Origin: Maritimibacter alkaliphilus
Lineage (GTDB): Bacteria > Pseudomonadota > Alphaproteobacteria > Rhodobacterales > Rhodobacteraceae
Reading direction: 5' to 3'
DNA: 64,000 nt
Assembly: GCF_019801605.1 (NCBI RefSeq)
Contig: NZ_JAHVIT010000006.1
Span: 1 to 64,000, forward strand
The notes beneath the pieces are model-generated. The model saw only the letters and a program-made list of their open reading frames with translations, had not been told where the DNA came from and did no database searches. Both the position numbers and the translations under genes were made by a program. Shown in pieces: positions 25,112-35,050 of this stretch; the first letter of the stretch is position 1, and every line of letters begins with the position of its first letter.

Positions 25112-25905
25112 TCATCCCCACCCCCGCGCATCGGGGGCCACGTCGAGGCGCAGGATATTCTCGGCCACCGCCGGGAACAGGTCGACCATCTGCGGATCAT
25201 GGGCAGGCAGCACGTGGCTGTCGCTGTCGGCAAGGGCGCGGATCACGTCATGGGCCGCAATCATCTCGGCCGAGCTGTAGACCACGGCGAAGGGCACGCC
25301 GCGGGCGTATTCCTCGTAGTAATGCAGCGCGTCCGAGGCCAGCACGACCCAGCCCCGCGCGGTGCGGACGCGCACGATCTCCTGTCCCGCACAATGGCCG
25401 CCGACCCAGTGCACCGTCACGCCCTCGGCGATCCGGGCCTCGCGCCCGTGCAGGTCAAGGCGGCCGCCGTGGAGCAGTTGCACCAGTCGGGTGATCTCGT
25501 CCACCTCGTAGGCGCGGCGGAACCACGGCTTCATCATCCACGGACCGGTGACATAGTCCATCTCCGCCGCCTGCATGTGGAAACGCGCCGCCGGGAAGGC
25601 GTCGAGGAAGCCGAGGTGATCGTAATGGGCATGGGTCAGGATGACGGTCTCAACCTCCGCCGCCTCCACCCCCAGCGTTCGCAGGGCGTCCACCGGGCTT
25701 AGCAGGTGGTTGTGCCCATGTTTCGCGGCCTTCGCCGGGTCCATGCCCGTGTCGACGACGATCACCTCGTCGCCGCAGCGCAGGAGCCACGAATAGAAGT
25801 CGAGCGGCAGGGGCGCCTCCGGCTCGGATTCGAGGATGAAATTCTGCCCACGAACGCGGCCCCGGTTCTCCGCGTGGCGGATGCCGTAAATCTCCCAGAC
25901 CTTTG

Positions 25906-25909
<4 letters not shown>
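25112..25909 (-). CDS. metallo-beta-lactamase fold hydrolase (N-acyl homoserine lactonase-like)
   Basis: A 265-residue MBL-fold protein with the dizinc motif THAHYDHLG (about residues 93-101), the third His in VGGHCAGQE, the bridging Asp in LASDALHYYEE and a late HVLPAHDP. This pattern is typical of the AiiA-like lactonase group. Members hydrolyse lactones or related esters in the cytoplasm. Quorum-signal hydrolysis should not be assumed, because the gene is coupled by ATGA to the LivF gene of a nutrient ABC transporter. A catabolic lactone or ester substrate is more likely. Confidence 0.87.
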
Positions 25910-26629
<720 letters not shown>

Positions 26630-26637
<8 letters not shown>

Positions 26638-27409
26638 CGTCGCTCCCCAGGTAGATGCGGACCACCTCCTCGTCGGCGCGCACCTCGGCGGGGCTGCCGA
26701 CAGCCACGAAGGCGCCGAAGTTCAGCACGTAGATCCGGTCGCAGATCGACATGACGAGGTCCATGTCATGCTCCACCACAACCATCACGAGGTCGGGCGA
26801 GGCCAGCCGTCGCAGGCTCCGCATCAGGTCGCGGGTCTCGGCGTTGTTGAGGCCCGCCGCCGGTTCGTCCAGCAGCAGCACGTCGGGCTTGCCGACGATG
26901 GCGCGGGCGATCTCCACCAGCCGCAGCATGCCGGGCGGCAGCTGCGCGGGCAGTTTCTCCGCCGCCTGCGCCAATCCCAGTTCGCTCAGCGCGGCCATGG
27001 CGGCGGCACGCATCCCGGCCATTTCGCGGCGTCCGCGCCCGGTGGGCAGGAAGGCATGGAGCCAGCCGGCATGGTGATTGCGCGCCACGCCGATCATCAC
27101 GTTCTCCAGCACCGTCAGGTCGGGGCTGAGCGCCACATGCTGGAAGCTGCGCACGATCCCCCGGCTGGCCCGCGCAGCGGGTGGCAGCCCGTCGAGCGGC
27201 TGGCCGTCATAGCGGATCGAGCCCTTCTGGGGCGTATAGGCCCCGGTGAGACAGTTGAAGAGGCTCGTCTTGCCCGCCCCGTTGGGGCCGATCAGCCCGG
27301 TGATCTCTCCGGCGCGGAATTGCACGTCGAGCCCCTTGAGCACTTCGATCCCGCCGAAGGAGAGGGCGATCCCCTGCCCCGTCAGCGCCTTGGTCGTCCT
27401 GTCCATCAT
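26630..27409 (-). CDS. livG: ABC transporter ATP-binding protein, LivG type
   Basis: A 259-residue ATPase with Walker A GLIGPNGAGKTSLFNCL (about residues 40-56), Q-loop SFQHVALSPDLTV and Walker B VLLLDEPAAGLNNAE. The signature motif is unusual: where LivG proteins normally have LSYGQQR, it reads LPPGMLRLVEIARAI. Length and C-terminus are normal, so the transporter is probably still functional. The ATG (MMDRTTK) overlaps the livM stop (ATGA). Confidence 0.92.
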
Positions 27410-28383
27410 GCACCGCCTTTCCGGCGCGCCAGCGCCCTCAGGCGTGGCAGGTAGTGGCCGAAGAGGATCACCCCCAGCAGCGCCAGCCCGTAGAGCACCG
27501 GGATCCACGCCCCCGAGGCCGAGAGCATCTGCGGCACCAGCGTCAGGAAGGCGCCCCCGATCAGCGCGCGCGGCAGGGTGAGCCCGTAGAAGCTGACCAC
27601 CGAGCCCACGAGCAGGAAGATCGCGGACCAGAGCGTGAAGCCGCTGGGGCTGACGGTGGAGCCGGCAAAGCCCAGCATCGCCCCGCAGAGCGCGGCAATC
27701 CCGCCGCTGATCCCCATGACCGCGATCCGCGCCCAGACCCGCCGGGTGCCGAAGGCATCGGCGGCGGCCGGATGGGCCTTGGCCAGCAGCAGGACCAGCC
27801 CCTGCCGCGACCGGCGCAGGCGCGACAGCCCGTAGACCACCAGCGCCAGCACGATCAGCGCGCCGTAGTAGCGCTGCAGCCCCATCTTCACGCCCGGGAT
27901 CACGGGCTGCGAGACATAGAGCCCCTCGTAGCCGCCGGTGAGCCCGTCCATGTTGTTGATCATCTCGGGCACCGCGAGGGCGAGCGCCATGGTTGAGACC
28001 GCGAGGTAGATGCCGGAAAGCCGCCGGGACGGCCAGGCAAAGGCCACGCCGGCCACCACGCCAAGCGCAAGCGCGAGGGGCAGGCTGGCGATCAGCGACA
28101 GCCCGTAGCGGGTGTCGAGCACGGCCACGGAATAGGCCCCCACCGCGGCAAAGAAACTGTGCCCGATGGAGACCTCGCCGCCGTAGCGCACGAGGACCGA
28201 GACCGAGAGCACGCCGATCGCATTGGCGAAACAGACCCCCAGCGTGAAGATCCACGACCCGCCCAGCAGGAAGGGCAGCACGAGCAGCAGCAGCAGCACC
28301 GCCCAGGTCAGCGCCTCGGGCCGCAGGGCCAGACGCCCCTGCCCCACCGCGGTTCCGTTGAGACTTGCGGATTGATCAGACAC
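27406..28383 (-). CDS. livM: ABC transporter permease, LivM type
   Basis: A 325-residue permease with about nine to ten membrane segments and the family motif YGGEVSIGHSFFAAVGAYSVAVL (about residues 67-89), GIYLAVSTMALALAVPEM and a loop containing RVWARIAVMGISGGIAALCGAM. It pairs with LivH to form the translocation channel. Overlaps exist on both sides (8 bp with livH, ATGA with livG), showing tight operon structure. Confidence 0.92.
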   Translation of the reverse strand: MSDQSASLNGTAVGQGRLALRPEALTWAVLLLLLVLPFLLGGSWIFTLGVCFANAIGVLSVSVLVRYGGEVSIGHSFFAAVGAYSVAVLDTRYGLSLIASLPLALALGVVAGVAFAWPSRRLSGIYLAVSTMALALAVPEMINNMDGLTGGYEGLYVSQPVIPGVKMGLQRYYGALIVLALVVYGLSRLRRSRQGLVLLLAKAHPAAADAFGTRRVWARIAVMGISGGIAALCGAMLGFAGSTVSPSGFTLWSAIFLLVGSVVSFYGLTLPRALIGGAFLTLVPQMLSASGAWIPVLYGLALLGVILFGHYLPRLRALARRKGGA

Positions 28384-29266
28384 GGGTCCCTCCCACGCGT
28401 TCGAGGATGCCGTTCGGGAAGATGTTCAGCGCCAGCAGGATCACCCCAAGCAGGAAGGTCGAGGAGAACTCGGGCGAGACGTAGAAGGTGAAGAGGTTCA
28501 TCAGCACACCGATCAGGATGCCGCCCAGCAGGGCGCCGGGCAGGCTGGCAAAACCACCGATCACCGCCGCCGCGAAGGCCTGCAGCATGAAGGCCGCCAC
28601 CGTCGTCACGGACAGGAAGGTGGTCGGCACGATCAGCAGCGCGCCCACGACCCCCAGCACCGCCGCCACCATCCACGAGAAGAGGTGGACGGAGCGCAGG
28701 TTCAGCCCGCAGACCTCGGCCGCGAAGGGGTTCTCCGAGATCGCGCGGAAGGCCACGCCCAGCTTGGTATGGTCGATGACGAAGAAGAGCGCCGCGATGG
28801 TCACGATGGCCACCGCCAGGACGGTCAGGTCATAGCCGGTGACGAAGAGCCCCAGCACCGACATCCCGAAGCGCGGGATCGGCAGGTCGAGGCTGACAAT
28901 ATCGGCGCCGAAGATCAGCAGCGTCGCGCCCTGCGCGATCAGCCCGATCCCCAGCGTGGCGATGGTGGCGGTCAGGTCGCTCTCGAAGACGAGGGGCGAG
29001 ATCAGCGCGTAGGTCATGAAGGCGATCGCGATCACCGCGATCACCGCCAGCAGCACCGCCGCGCCCCAGCTCAGCTCCATCAGCATCCCGCTGGAAAAGC
29101 CGTAGATCAGGAAGGCGGCAAAGCCCGCCACGTTGCCGTGACTGAAGTTCACCACGCGGGAGGACTTGAAGATCATCACCAGCCCGAGCGCGCCAAGCGC
29201 ATAGAGGCACCCGGTGATCATCCCCGACCAGACCAGCGGAAAGAGGTCGCGGAAGAGATCGCTCAT
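28376..29266 (-). CDS. livH: ABC transporter permease, LivH type
   Basis: A 296-residue membrane protein with about eight hydrophobic segments. The conserved block GCLYALGALGLVMIFKSSRVVNFSHG lies near residues 19-44, followed by GVAFRAISENPFAAEVCGLN and AFAAAVIGGFASLPGALLGG, all characteristic of LivH. It begins with an ATGA overlap with the dehydrogenase gene upstream. Confidence 0.93.
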   Translation of the reverse strand: MSDLFRDLFPLVWSGMITGCLYALGALGLVMIFKSSRVVNFSHGNVAGFAAFLIYGFSSGMLMELSWGAAVLLAVIAVIAIAFMTYALISPLVFESDLTATIATLGIGLIAQGATLLIFGADIVSLDLPIPRFGMSVLGLFVTGYDLTVLAVAIVTIAALFFVIDHTKLGVAFRAISENPFAAEVCGLNLRSVHLFSWMVAAVLGVVGALLIVPTTFLSVTTVAAFMLQAFAAAVIGGFASLPGALLGGILIGVLMNLFTFYVSPEFSSTFLLGVILLALNIFPNGILERVGGTRV

Positions 29267-30192
29267 GCCGCCTCTCCCGCCGTCTTGCGGGGCGCGGCCC
29301 CCTCCCCTGTCGCCATGTCCCCGCGTTCGACCAGCTCGATCACGCCCGGGAAGTAGCGCCCGGACAGGTCGGTGCCGGTGGCGGTCTCGTAGTAGCTGCG
29401 CGCGGTGCCCGCGGCGGGCAGCGCCACGCCGAGGTCGCCCGCCAGTTCGAACACGTAGGAGATGTCCTTGAGCACGTATTCCGGCGAGAAGGCCTTGTCC
29501 GGGAAGACCCGGGGCAGCATCGCCTTCATGCCGTGGTTGCGCAGCACGAAGCTGTCGCCCGAGCCCTTGGAGACCGCCTCCAGCAGGACCTCCGGTGCGA
29601 CGCCTGCCTTCTCGCCCAGCACCATCATCTCGGCCAGGGCCACGGTATTGGCGAAGACCAGCATGTTGTTGACCAGCTTCAGCACCTGCCCTGCCCCCAC
29701 GTCCCCGCCGTGGGTCACGTCGGTGGCGATGTAGTCGAGCATGGGACCGATCCGGGCAAAGACCGCGTCCGGGGCCCCCACCATGATCGCCAGCGCCCCC
29801 TTCTGCGCCGCCTCGCGGGTGCGCGCCACGGGGGCGTCGGCAAAGCCGATGCCATTGGGGGCCAGATCGGCTGCCACGCTGCGCGCGGTGGCGACCGGCG
29901 TGGTGGAGAGATCCACCACCAGGTCACAGCGCCCGCCCGCCGCGGCGATGGCGGCGCTGACCTTCTCCACCTGCGGGCCGCCGGGCAGCGAGAGGAAGAT
30001 CACCTCCGCCTCCGCCGCCAGCGCCTCGACCGAGGGCACGCGGGTGGCGCCCGCCTCCTCGACCGCCCTCAGCGCGTCTTCCGACAGGTCGAAGGCCAGC
30101 ACGCGGCCCGGATGTTTCCGTGCCATGTTGCGGCACATGGGGCCGCCCATGACGCCGAGGCCGATGAATCCGATGGTGTTGGTGTTGCTCAT
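29263..30192 (-). CDS. 3-hydroxyisobutyrate dehydrogenase family NAD(P)-dependent oxidoreductase
   Basis: A 309-residue beta-hydroxyacid dehydrogenase. It has the Rossmann motif IGFIGLGVMGGPMCRN (about residues 7-22), the substrate-binding DAPVARTREAAQKGALAIMVG, and the catalytic Lys in GAGQVLKLVNNML (about 172-184). It would oxidise a 3-hydroxyacid (or reduce a semialdehyde) in the cytoplasm. It lies 4 bp after an SDR gene and is coupled to livH, so the oxidation is part of the pathway fed by the ABC transporter. Confidence 0.9.
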   Translation of the reverse strand: MSNTNTIGFIGLGVMGGPMCRNMARKHPGRVLAFDLSEDALRAVEEAGATRVPSVEALAAEAEVIFLSLPGGPQVEKVSAAIAAAGGRCDLVVDLSTTPVATARSVAADLAPNGIGFADAPVARTREAAQKGALAIMVGAPDAVFARIGPMLDYIATDVTHGGDVGAGQVLKLVNNMLVFANTVALAEMMVLGEKAGVAPEVLLEAVSKGSGDSFVLRNHGMKAMLPRVFPDKAFSPEYVLKDISYVFELAGDLGVALPAAGTARSYYETATGTDLSGRYFPGVIELVERGDMATGEGAAPRKTAGEAA

Positions 30193-30196
30193 GATC

Positions 30197-30946
30197 TCAA
30201 TCCATCAACATGCCGCCGTTCACGTCGAGAACGGTGCCGGTGATCCAGTTGGAAGCAGGCGAACAGAGGAAGAGGATCGCCTGCGCGATATCTTCGGGCT
30301 GGCCGAAGCGGCCGAGGGGCACATTGCCGTTGGCCGAGGGCGCCGCCCGTTGGGTGACGGTTTCCCACATCGGGGTCTCCACCGGGCCGGGCGCGATGAT
30401 CGAGGCATAGACCCCCTTGGGCGCCCCCGCCTTGGCGACCCATTTCATAAGCCCGTGCACCGCGCTTTTCGCCGCGACGTAAGACGGCCCCGAGGCGACA
30501 CCGCCGATCTTGGCCGCGATGGAGCCGAGGGCGACCATCTTGCCGAAGCCCTGCCCCTCCATCACCGGGAAGATCGCCCGGACCGGGTTCACAACCCCCA
30601 TGAGGTTCACGTCGAGGATCGACCGCCATTCGTCGTCCGTGCTCTCGGCCAGCGGCCGGTGCGAGATCGTGCCGGCGCAGAGCACCAGCGCGTCGATGCG
30701 GCCATGGGCCTCCAGCACGGCGGCGACCAGCGCATCGGTCTCCTCGCGCGAGGTGACGTCGTAGCGGCGGTACTGCACCCGGTCGGTGCCGAAGTCCGCC
30801 GTCTCGGCGATGTCGGTCGCGATCACCGTCGCCCCCGCCTCGGCCAGGGCCAGCACCGTGGCCCGTCCGATCCCGCCTGCCGCGCCCGTCACGAGCGCGA
30901 TCCGTCCCTCCATGCGCGCCGGCGCACTGACTGGTATCAGGGTCAT
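30197..30946 (-). CDS. short-chain dehydrogenase/reductase
   Basis: A 249-residue classical SDR: VTGAAGGIGRA nucleotide motif (about residues 15-25), LVLCAGTISHRP (NNAG-like), catalytic Ser in ALGSIAAK and YVAAK as the YxxxK motif, then PGPVETPMWE and ITGTVLDVNGGMLMD. I use the ATG preceded by GGGAGACAGG. An ATG eight codons upstream (to 30970) has no ribosome site. It is the second gene of the leftward ABC-transporter operon and presumably acts on an alcohol or keto group of the imported compound. Confidence 0.9.
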   Translation of the reverse strand: MTLIPVSAPARMEGRIALVTGAAGGIGRATVLALAEAGATVIATDIAETADFGTDRVQYRRYDVTSREETDALVAAVLEAHGRIDALVLCAGTISHRPLAESTDDEWRSILDVNLMGVVNPVRAIFPVMEGQGFGKMVALGSIAAKIGGVASGPSYVAAKSAVHGLMKWVAKAGAPKGVYASIIAPGPVETPMWETVTQRAAPSANGNVPLGRFGQPEDIAQAILFLCSPASNWITGTVLDVNGGMLMD

Positions 30947-31015
30947 CCCTGTCTCCCGAAATTTCGTCATGTAAGTTCACTGGCGTGCGCCCCGCCCGAG
31001 GCGCACGCCCTGCGG

Positions 31016-32224
31016 TCACTCGGTCTTCGCGTCGAAGACGACCGCGGGATAGGGCCGGAATTCCTGCACCAGCTCGAAGCCGCCATCCTTGGACTGGATG
31101 ATGCCTTCCTGCCGGGTCCCCCGGTGATCGCCCGCCTCGAAGGTCACGCCGCGGGCGCCACCCACGTCCGCGTCCTTCAGGGTTTCCAGCGCCGCCACGA
31201 GGTTCGCGCGGGTCAGTTCCTTGCCCGAGGCCAGCAGCGCCTCGAACCCCTTGTGGAAGATCGCCGCGTTGGACCAGCCGTTCAGGCCGAAGACGCCCAC
31301 CGGGTCCTCCGGGTAGTAGGTCTTGATCGACTCGCGGTAGGCGCTGATCCCCGCATCGTCGCTGCTCACCGGCATCAGCCAGGAGGAGAAGTGCACGCCG
31401 TCCAGCAGGTCGCCCGCCAGCTTCAGGGTCGAGGGATCGGCGGTGAAGAAGGGCGCGAACCATTCCACGTCCAGCCCCTGCAGGTCCGCGGCCTTCAGTG
31501 CCGCGGCAAGGTTGGCGTTGGAGCCGAAGAGGATCACCGCCTCGGCGCCGGAATTCGCGACGCGGCGGATATGGGCGCTGAAGCTGGTGGTCTTCACGTC
31601 GAAGGGCACCGACTCGGCGGGCTCCATCTCCATCTCGGCCATGTAGGCGTCAAAGCCGCGCTTGGCGGATTTTCCCAACTCGTCGTTCTCCCACAGCAGG
31701 GCCACCTTCTTCAGCCCCAGCGTGTTCACCGCGTAGTCGAGGTTGGACGCCGCCGACCAGCCGTAGTCCGGCAGCAGCGGAAAGACCGTCGGCTCCACGA
31801 AGAAGGCCGAGGCCCCGCCGATCGGGCCCACCACGGGCAGGCCGACCTCGCGGGCATAGGGCAGGACGGCGACATTGGTGGCCGTGCCGATGGGCGCGGC
31901 GAGGGCGAAGATGCCGTCATCCTCGACCATCTGCCGCGTCACCGCGACCGAGCGCGCCGGGTCGTAGCCGTCATCCTTGGTGACATAGTTGATCGTCCAG
32001 CCGTCGATGCCGCCATTCTCGTTGAGATTGCGGTAATAGGCCTCCGCCGCGTGGGTCAGGATGGCATAGAACGGCACCGGCCCCGTCACGGGCGTGAAGG
32101 CGCCGATCGTCACCACCTTGTTCTCCTCGTCGATCCCCGCATCTGCCGCCGCCAGCGGCCCCGCAAGGCATAGCCCCGCTGCGAGCGCGGTCGTGGCGAC
32201 CGCTCCCCTGAGTACCGAAAACAT
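31016..32224 (-). CDS. ABC transporter substrate-binding protein, branched-chain amino acid (HAAT) type
   Basis: A 402-residue periplasmic type I binding protein. The signal peptide runs to about residue 28 (TALAAGLCLAGPLAAAD), followed by VTIGAFTPVTGPVPFYAILTHAAEAYYRNLNENGGIDG, the usual LivJ-like opening. The remainder carries YDPARSVAVTRQMVEDDGIFAL and the hinge region IRRVANSGAEAVILF. A GGGAGGAG site precedes the chosen ATG. It heads the transporter operon and is served by a good promoter next to an AATGCAT operator. It supplies substrate to LivHMGF. Confidence 0.93.
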   Translation of the reverse strand: MFSVLRGAVATTALAAGLCLAGPLAAADAGIDEENKVVTIGAFTPVTGPVPFYAILTHAAEAYYRNLNENGGIDGWTINYVTKDDGYDPARSVAVTRQMVEDDGIFALAAPIGTATNVAVLPYAREVGLPVVGPIGGASAFFVEPTVFPLLPDYGWSAASNLDYAVNTLGLKKVALLWENDELGKSAKRGFDAYMAEMEMEPAESVPFDVKTTSFSAHIRRVANSGAEAVILFGSNANLAAALKAADLQGLDVEWFAPFFTADPSTLKLAGDLLDGVHFSSWLMPVSSDDAGISAYRESIKTYYPEDPVGVFGLNGWSNAAIFHKGFEALLASGKELTRANLVAALETLKDADVGGARGVTFEAGDHRGTRQEGIIQSKDGGFELVQEFRPYPAVVFDAKTE

Positions 32225-32262
32225 GTGATCTCCTCCCATACATGCTTCGTTATTTTCAGTCG

Positions 32263-32291
32263 AAGCTACGCAGAGGGTCCTAGGCTGTCAA
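32263..32291 (-). promoter_or_regulatory. sigma70-like promoter of the ABC-transporter operon
   Basis: On the minus strand TTGACA (32291-32286) is followed by 17 bp and TAGCTT (32268-32263), about 40 bp before the binding-protein ATG. The AATGCAT motif lies 5 bp upstream of the -35. Confidence 0.6.
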
Positions 32292-32294
32292 TAT

Positions 32295-32303
32295 ATAATG
32301 CAT
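32295..32303. promoter_or_regulatory. AATGCAT operator half-matching site, divergent region
   Basis: ATAATGCAT matches 7 of 8 core bases of the GntR motif and directly abuts the TTGACA -35 of the leftward operon. A weaker partial copy (TATAATGC, 32349-32356) lies 55 bp further right. Confidence 0.5.
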
Positions 32304-32424
32304 CCACTAAAAGCACCTGGAATAGGCGTGGCGGCGTCAAAACTCTCATATAATGCTGTTTCAACAGGAGAAACGCGGTGTAGCAGGCGGTCTCGCCATG
32401 ATAGAAACCTCGGTGGCGGCCATG

Positions 32425-32436
32425 ATAATGCATTTT
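32425..32436. promoter_or_regulatory. AATGCATT operator site near the divergent CoA-transferase
   Basis: ATAATGCATTTT is identical over 12 bases to operator site 2 in front of the acyl dehydratase operon, and a similar TCTGA follows both. It lies 84 bp upstream of the CoA-transferase ATG, in the 295-bp divergent region. Confidence 0.6.
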
Positions 32437-32519
32437 CTGACTTGCCACACTTCAGGCCTTCTGACACTTCTGAACCCGCCCTGCCCCGGCGTGGCAGGCA
32501 TCCGATACGGGAGGACAAG

Positions 32520-33749
32520 ATGACCAATGGCGTTCTGGCAGGCCGCAAGGTGGTGGAACTGGGCAGCATGATCGCAGCCCCCTTCGCCACGCATATCCTG
32601 CAACAACTGGGGGCGGAGGTGGTCAAGATCGAACCGCCCGCCGGCGAGACCACCCGCAAGCTGGTCCGCGGGGGCCCCAGCGGCAGCTACCTCGCCTTCA
32701 ACCGCGGCAAGCGCAGCCTCTGCCTCGACCTCACTTCCGACGCCGGACGCGAGGCCTTCCGCAAGCTGGTCGCGCAGGCCGACATCGTCGTGCACAACCT
32801 CTCGCCCTCCGCGGCACGCAAGCTGGGGGCGACCTACGAGGACCTCTCTGTGCTCAACCCCGACCTGGTGTTCTGCCACATCAAGGGCTACGGCGCCGGC
32901 CCGCTGGAGGAGCAGGTCGCCTCGAACCCGATCGCGGAGGCCGCCACGGGGGTCATGTTCTCCAACCGGGTGGACGGGCGTCCGTCCCGGCTCGGCCCGT
33001 CCTACCATGACCAGTTCGCGGGCTGCTACGCGGTGATCGCCGTGCTCACCGCGCTGCTGTCGGACGACCCGGCAAAGCGCAACATCGAACTCGGCCTCTA
33101 CGAGACGGGGCTGCACATCGCCGCGCGCGATCTGCTGGGGGTCCAGCTGAAGTCCCAGATCCTCGGCCGGCCCGAGACCGAGCCCTCGGCGGAATTCTCG
33201 ATCCCCGGCTACGGCGCCTACGAAACCCGGGACGGGCGCTGGATCTACCTCGTGATGCTGACCGACGAACACTGGCGCCGGTTCTGCCGCGCCACGGGCA
33301 TCCCCGCCGATCCGGCTCTGGCCGGGCTGCGGGACCGCCGCCGTGCGCGTCCCCAGGTCGAGGCCATGGTGCGTGAGGCGGTCGGCGCGCAGGACTGGGA
33401 CGCGCTGGTGGCCGCGCTCTCGGCAGAGGGTGTGGGCTTCACCGAGATCCTGTCGACGGACCGTGTGTTGGAAACGCCGCAGGCGCAGGCCCCCGGCAAG
33501 GCCACGGACTTCGGCTTCAGCGCCTATGACTTCACCGCGCCCGATTTCCCGCTGCCCGCCCTGCTCCACGCCGCCGGGTTGGCCGCGGCCCCGCCCCTGC
33601 TGGGCGAGGACAGCGCCGCGATCCTCGCCGAACTCGGCTATGACGACGCGCAGCTTCAGCAGATGTTCGCCAGCGGCACGGCGGTATCCGCGGACCCGGA
33701 GGCCGCCCTCTGGGCCCTGCCCCGGACCTCCGCATCGGCTGCGGAATAG
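32520..33749 (+). CDS. CaiB/BaiF class III CoA-transferase
   Basis: A 409-residue class III CoA-transferase: LAGRKVVELGSMIAAPFATHILQQLGAEVVKIEPPAGE at the N-terminus, NRGKRSLCLDLTSDAGRE, and the catalytic Asp164 in SYHDQFAGCYAV. It is the third such enzyme of the island and the only rightward gene in it, divergent from the ABC binding-protein gene. GGGAGGACAAG precedes the ATG; the open frame extends further upstream but runs through the operator sites. It likely activates the imported acid or an intermediate to its CoA ester. Followed by a strong hairpin. Confidence 0.92.
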   Translation: MTNGVLAGRKVVELGSMIAAPFATHILQQLGAEVVKIEPPAGETTRKLVRGGPSGSYLAFNRGKRSLCLDLTSDAGREAFRKLVAQADIVVHNLSPSAARKLGATYEDLSVLNPDLVFCHIKGYGAGPLEEQVASNPIAEAATGVMFSNRVDGRPSRLGPSYHDQFAGCYAVIAVLTALLSDDPAKRNIELGLYETGLHIAARDLLGVQLKSQILGRPETEPSAEFSIPGYGAYETRDGRWIYLVMLTDEHWRRFCRATGIPADPALAGLRDRRRARPQVEAMVREAVGAQDWDALVAALSAEGVGFTEILSTDRVLETPQAQAPGKATDFGFSAYDFTAPDFPLPALLHAAGLAAAPPLLGEDSAAILAELGYDDAQLQQMFASGTAVSADPEAALWALPRTSASAAE

Positions 33750-33774
33750 GGCAAACCCCATATCATCGACGACC

Positions 33775-33808
33775 TGCGGCGGCGTAATGAGGAGATTACG
33801 CCGCCGCA
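33775..33808. terminator. 14-bp perfect inverted repeat between CoA-transferase and fic
   Basis: TGCGGCGGCGTAAT and its exact complement are separated by GAGGAG, 25 bp after the CoA-transferase stop and just before fic. It is most likely a terminator. With its TAAT-ATTA inner arms it could also be a regulator-binding palindrome for fic. Confidence 0.6.
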
Positions 33809-33860
33809 TTCACGTCAGGAATGCTTGATTCATGAGGCGAAAAAGCAGATCAATCGCCTC

Positions 33861-34931
33861 ATGGAGATCTGGAACACCCCCGCCTGGCCCCGCTTCCGCC
33901 ATGACCCCGCTGCGACCGAGGCCCCTCTGGCCCGTGTCATGGCGCGCCTTGGGGCGATCGACGGGCTGCACGCGGGCCTTGCCCCCGAAGAGCGCGCGGA
34001 GATCTTCCTGCGGGCCGTCACCGGCGAGGCGCTCGCCAGTTTCGCCATCGAGGGTGCCCCCCTGTCATCGGGCGAGATCGAGGCCTCGGTCGTGGCCTCC
34101 CTTGCCCACAGGCAGGCCCTGCCCCAGCGGCGCAGCGATGCGATTGCCGAACTGATGCTGGAGGCCCGCGCCGGTGAGCCGCCACTGACGGCGGCCATCC
34201 TCCATCACTGGCATGATCTTCTCTTCCACGGGATCGAGGTCGAGGACCGCGGCCAATGGCGGAGCTTAGCCATGGAGATCGTGCGCGGCCCCAGCGGGCG
34301 GCGCGAGGATGTGCTCTACAGTGCGCCCCCGGCGGACCGTGTAGCAGAGGAGATGGACCGGTTCCTCGACTGGCTCGAAGCGGACCGGCATCCCCTGCCC
34401 CTGCGCGCCGCCCTCGCGCATCTGTGGTTTGAATCGATCCACCCGTTCTCCGATGGCAATGGCCGGATCGGGCGCGCGATCATGGAGCATGTCTTTGCCC
34501 GCGAGGGGGCACTGCCCTTCTCCCTGTCCCGTCAGATCGACAGCGACAAGCGCGGCTACTACGCGGCGCTGCAGTCCGGGCGTCAGGTTTCGGGCGATGT
34601 GATCGATGCCACGCCCTTCGTCGTCTGGCTGCTGGAGCGGCTCGACGCGGGCGTGACGGAGGCAGAGCGCGAGGCGCGGTTCCTCGTGCGCCGGAATGCG
34701 TTTCTCACCGCCCACGGCGACCTGCCCGAGAGGGCGCTTGCGGTGCTGCGGCGGCTCTTCCTTGAAGGTGAGGAACGGGTTGGCCTCGGCCTCTCCGCAG
34801 GGCCCTATGGTAAGATGGCCCGCATCTCTCCAGCAACGGCCACCCGGGACCTTGCGGATCTGGAACGCCGCGGTGTGGTGACACGTGCACCCGAAGGCGG
34901 CCGGTCGACGCGCTATCTTCTGAACTGGTAG
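33861..34931 (+). CDS. Fic family protein with N-terminal DUF4172 domain
   Basis: A 356-residue Fic protein. The start MEIWNTPAWPRFRHD matches the DUF4172 opening, so I prefer this ATG over a TTG 12 codons upstream. The core motif HPFSDGNGR (His194) is complete and predicts AMP-transfer activity. An N-terminal inhibitory motif SFAIEG (about residues 60-65, Glu64) places it in class II, self-inhibited Fic enzymes. A C-terminal winged-helix-like segment (SPATATRDLADLERRGVV) probably contacts DNA or protein. It stands alone next to the replication module and might act in stress control or plasmid maintenance. Confidence 0.9.
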   Translation: MEIWNTPAWPRFRHDPAATEAPLARVMARLGAIDGLHAGLAPEERAEIFLRAVTGEALASFAIEGAPLSSGEIEASVVASLAHRQALPQRRSDAIAELMLEARAGEPPLTAAILHHWHDLLFHGIEVEDRGQWRSLAMEIVRGPSGRREDVLYSAPPADRVAEEMDRFLDWLEADRHPLPLRAALAHLWFESIHPFSDGNGRIGRAIMEHVFAREGALPFSLSRQIDSDKRGYYAALQSGRQVSGDVIDATPFVVWLLERLDAGVTEAEREARFLVRRNAFLTAHGDLPERALAVLRRLFLEGEERVGLGLSAGPYGKMARISPATATRDLADLERRGVVTRAPEGGRSTRYLLNW

Positions 34932-34974
34932 ATTTCGCCGAGGCCCTGGCGGTCGACAAGCGGACAAAGTCTGC

Positions 34975-34994
34975 AAGTTGGCCATGGCCAACTT
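34975..34994. promoter_or_regulatory. parS-like centromere palindrome 1
   Basis: AAGTTGGCCATGGCCAACTT is a perfect 20-bp palindrome. It shares its 16-bp core GTTGGCCATGGCCAAC with the site inside the repC 3' end and, with one change, with a site in the repB-repC gap. repABC replicons carry RepB-binding palindromes of this size. Confidence 0.8.
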
Positions 34995-35050
34995 CTGCGC
35001 GTACTCCACCAAGCGATCCTCGACGGCCATCGCCCTGCACGTGTCGATGG

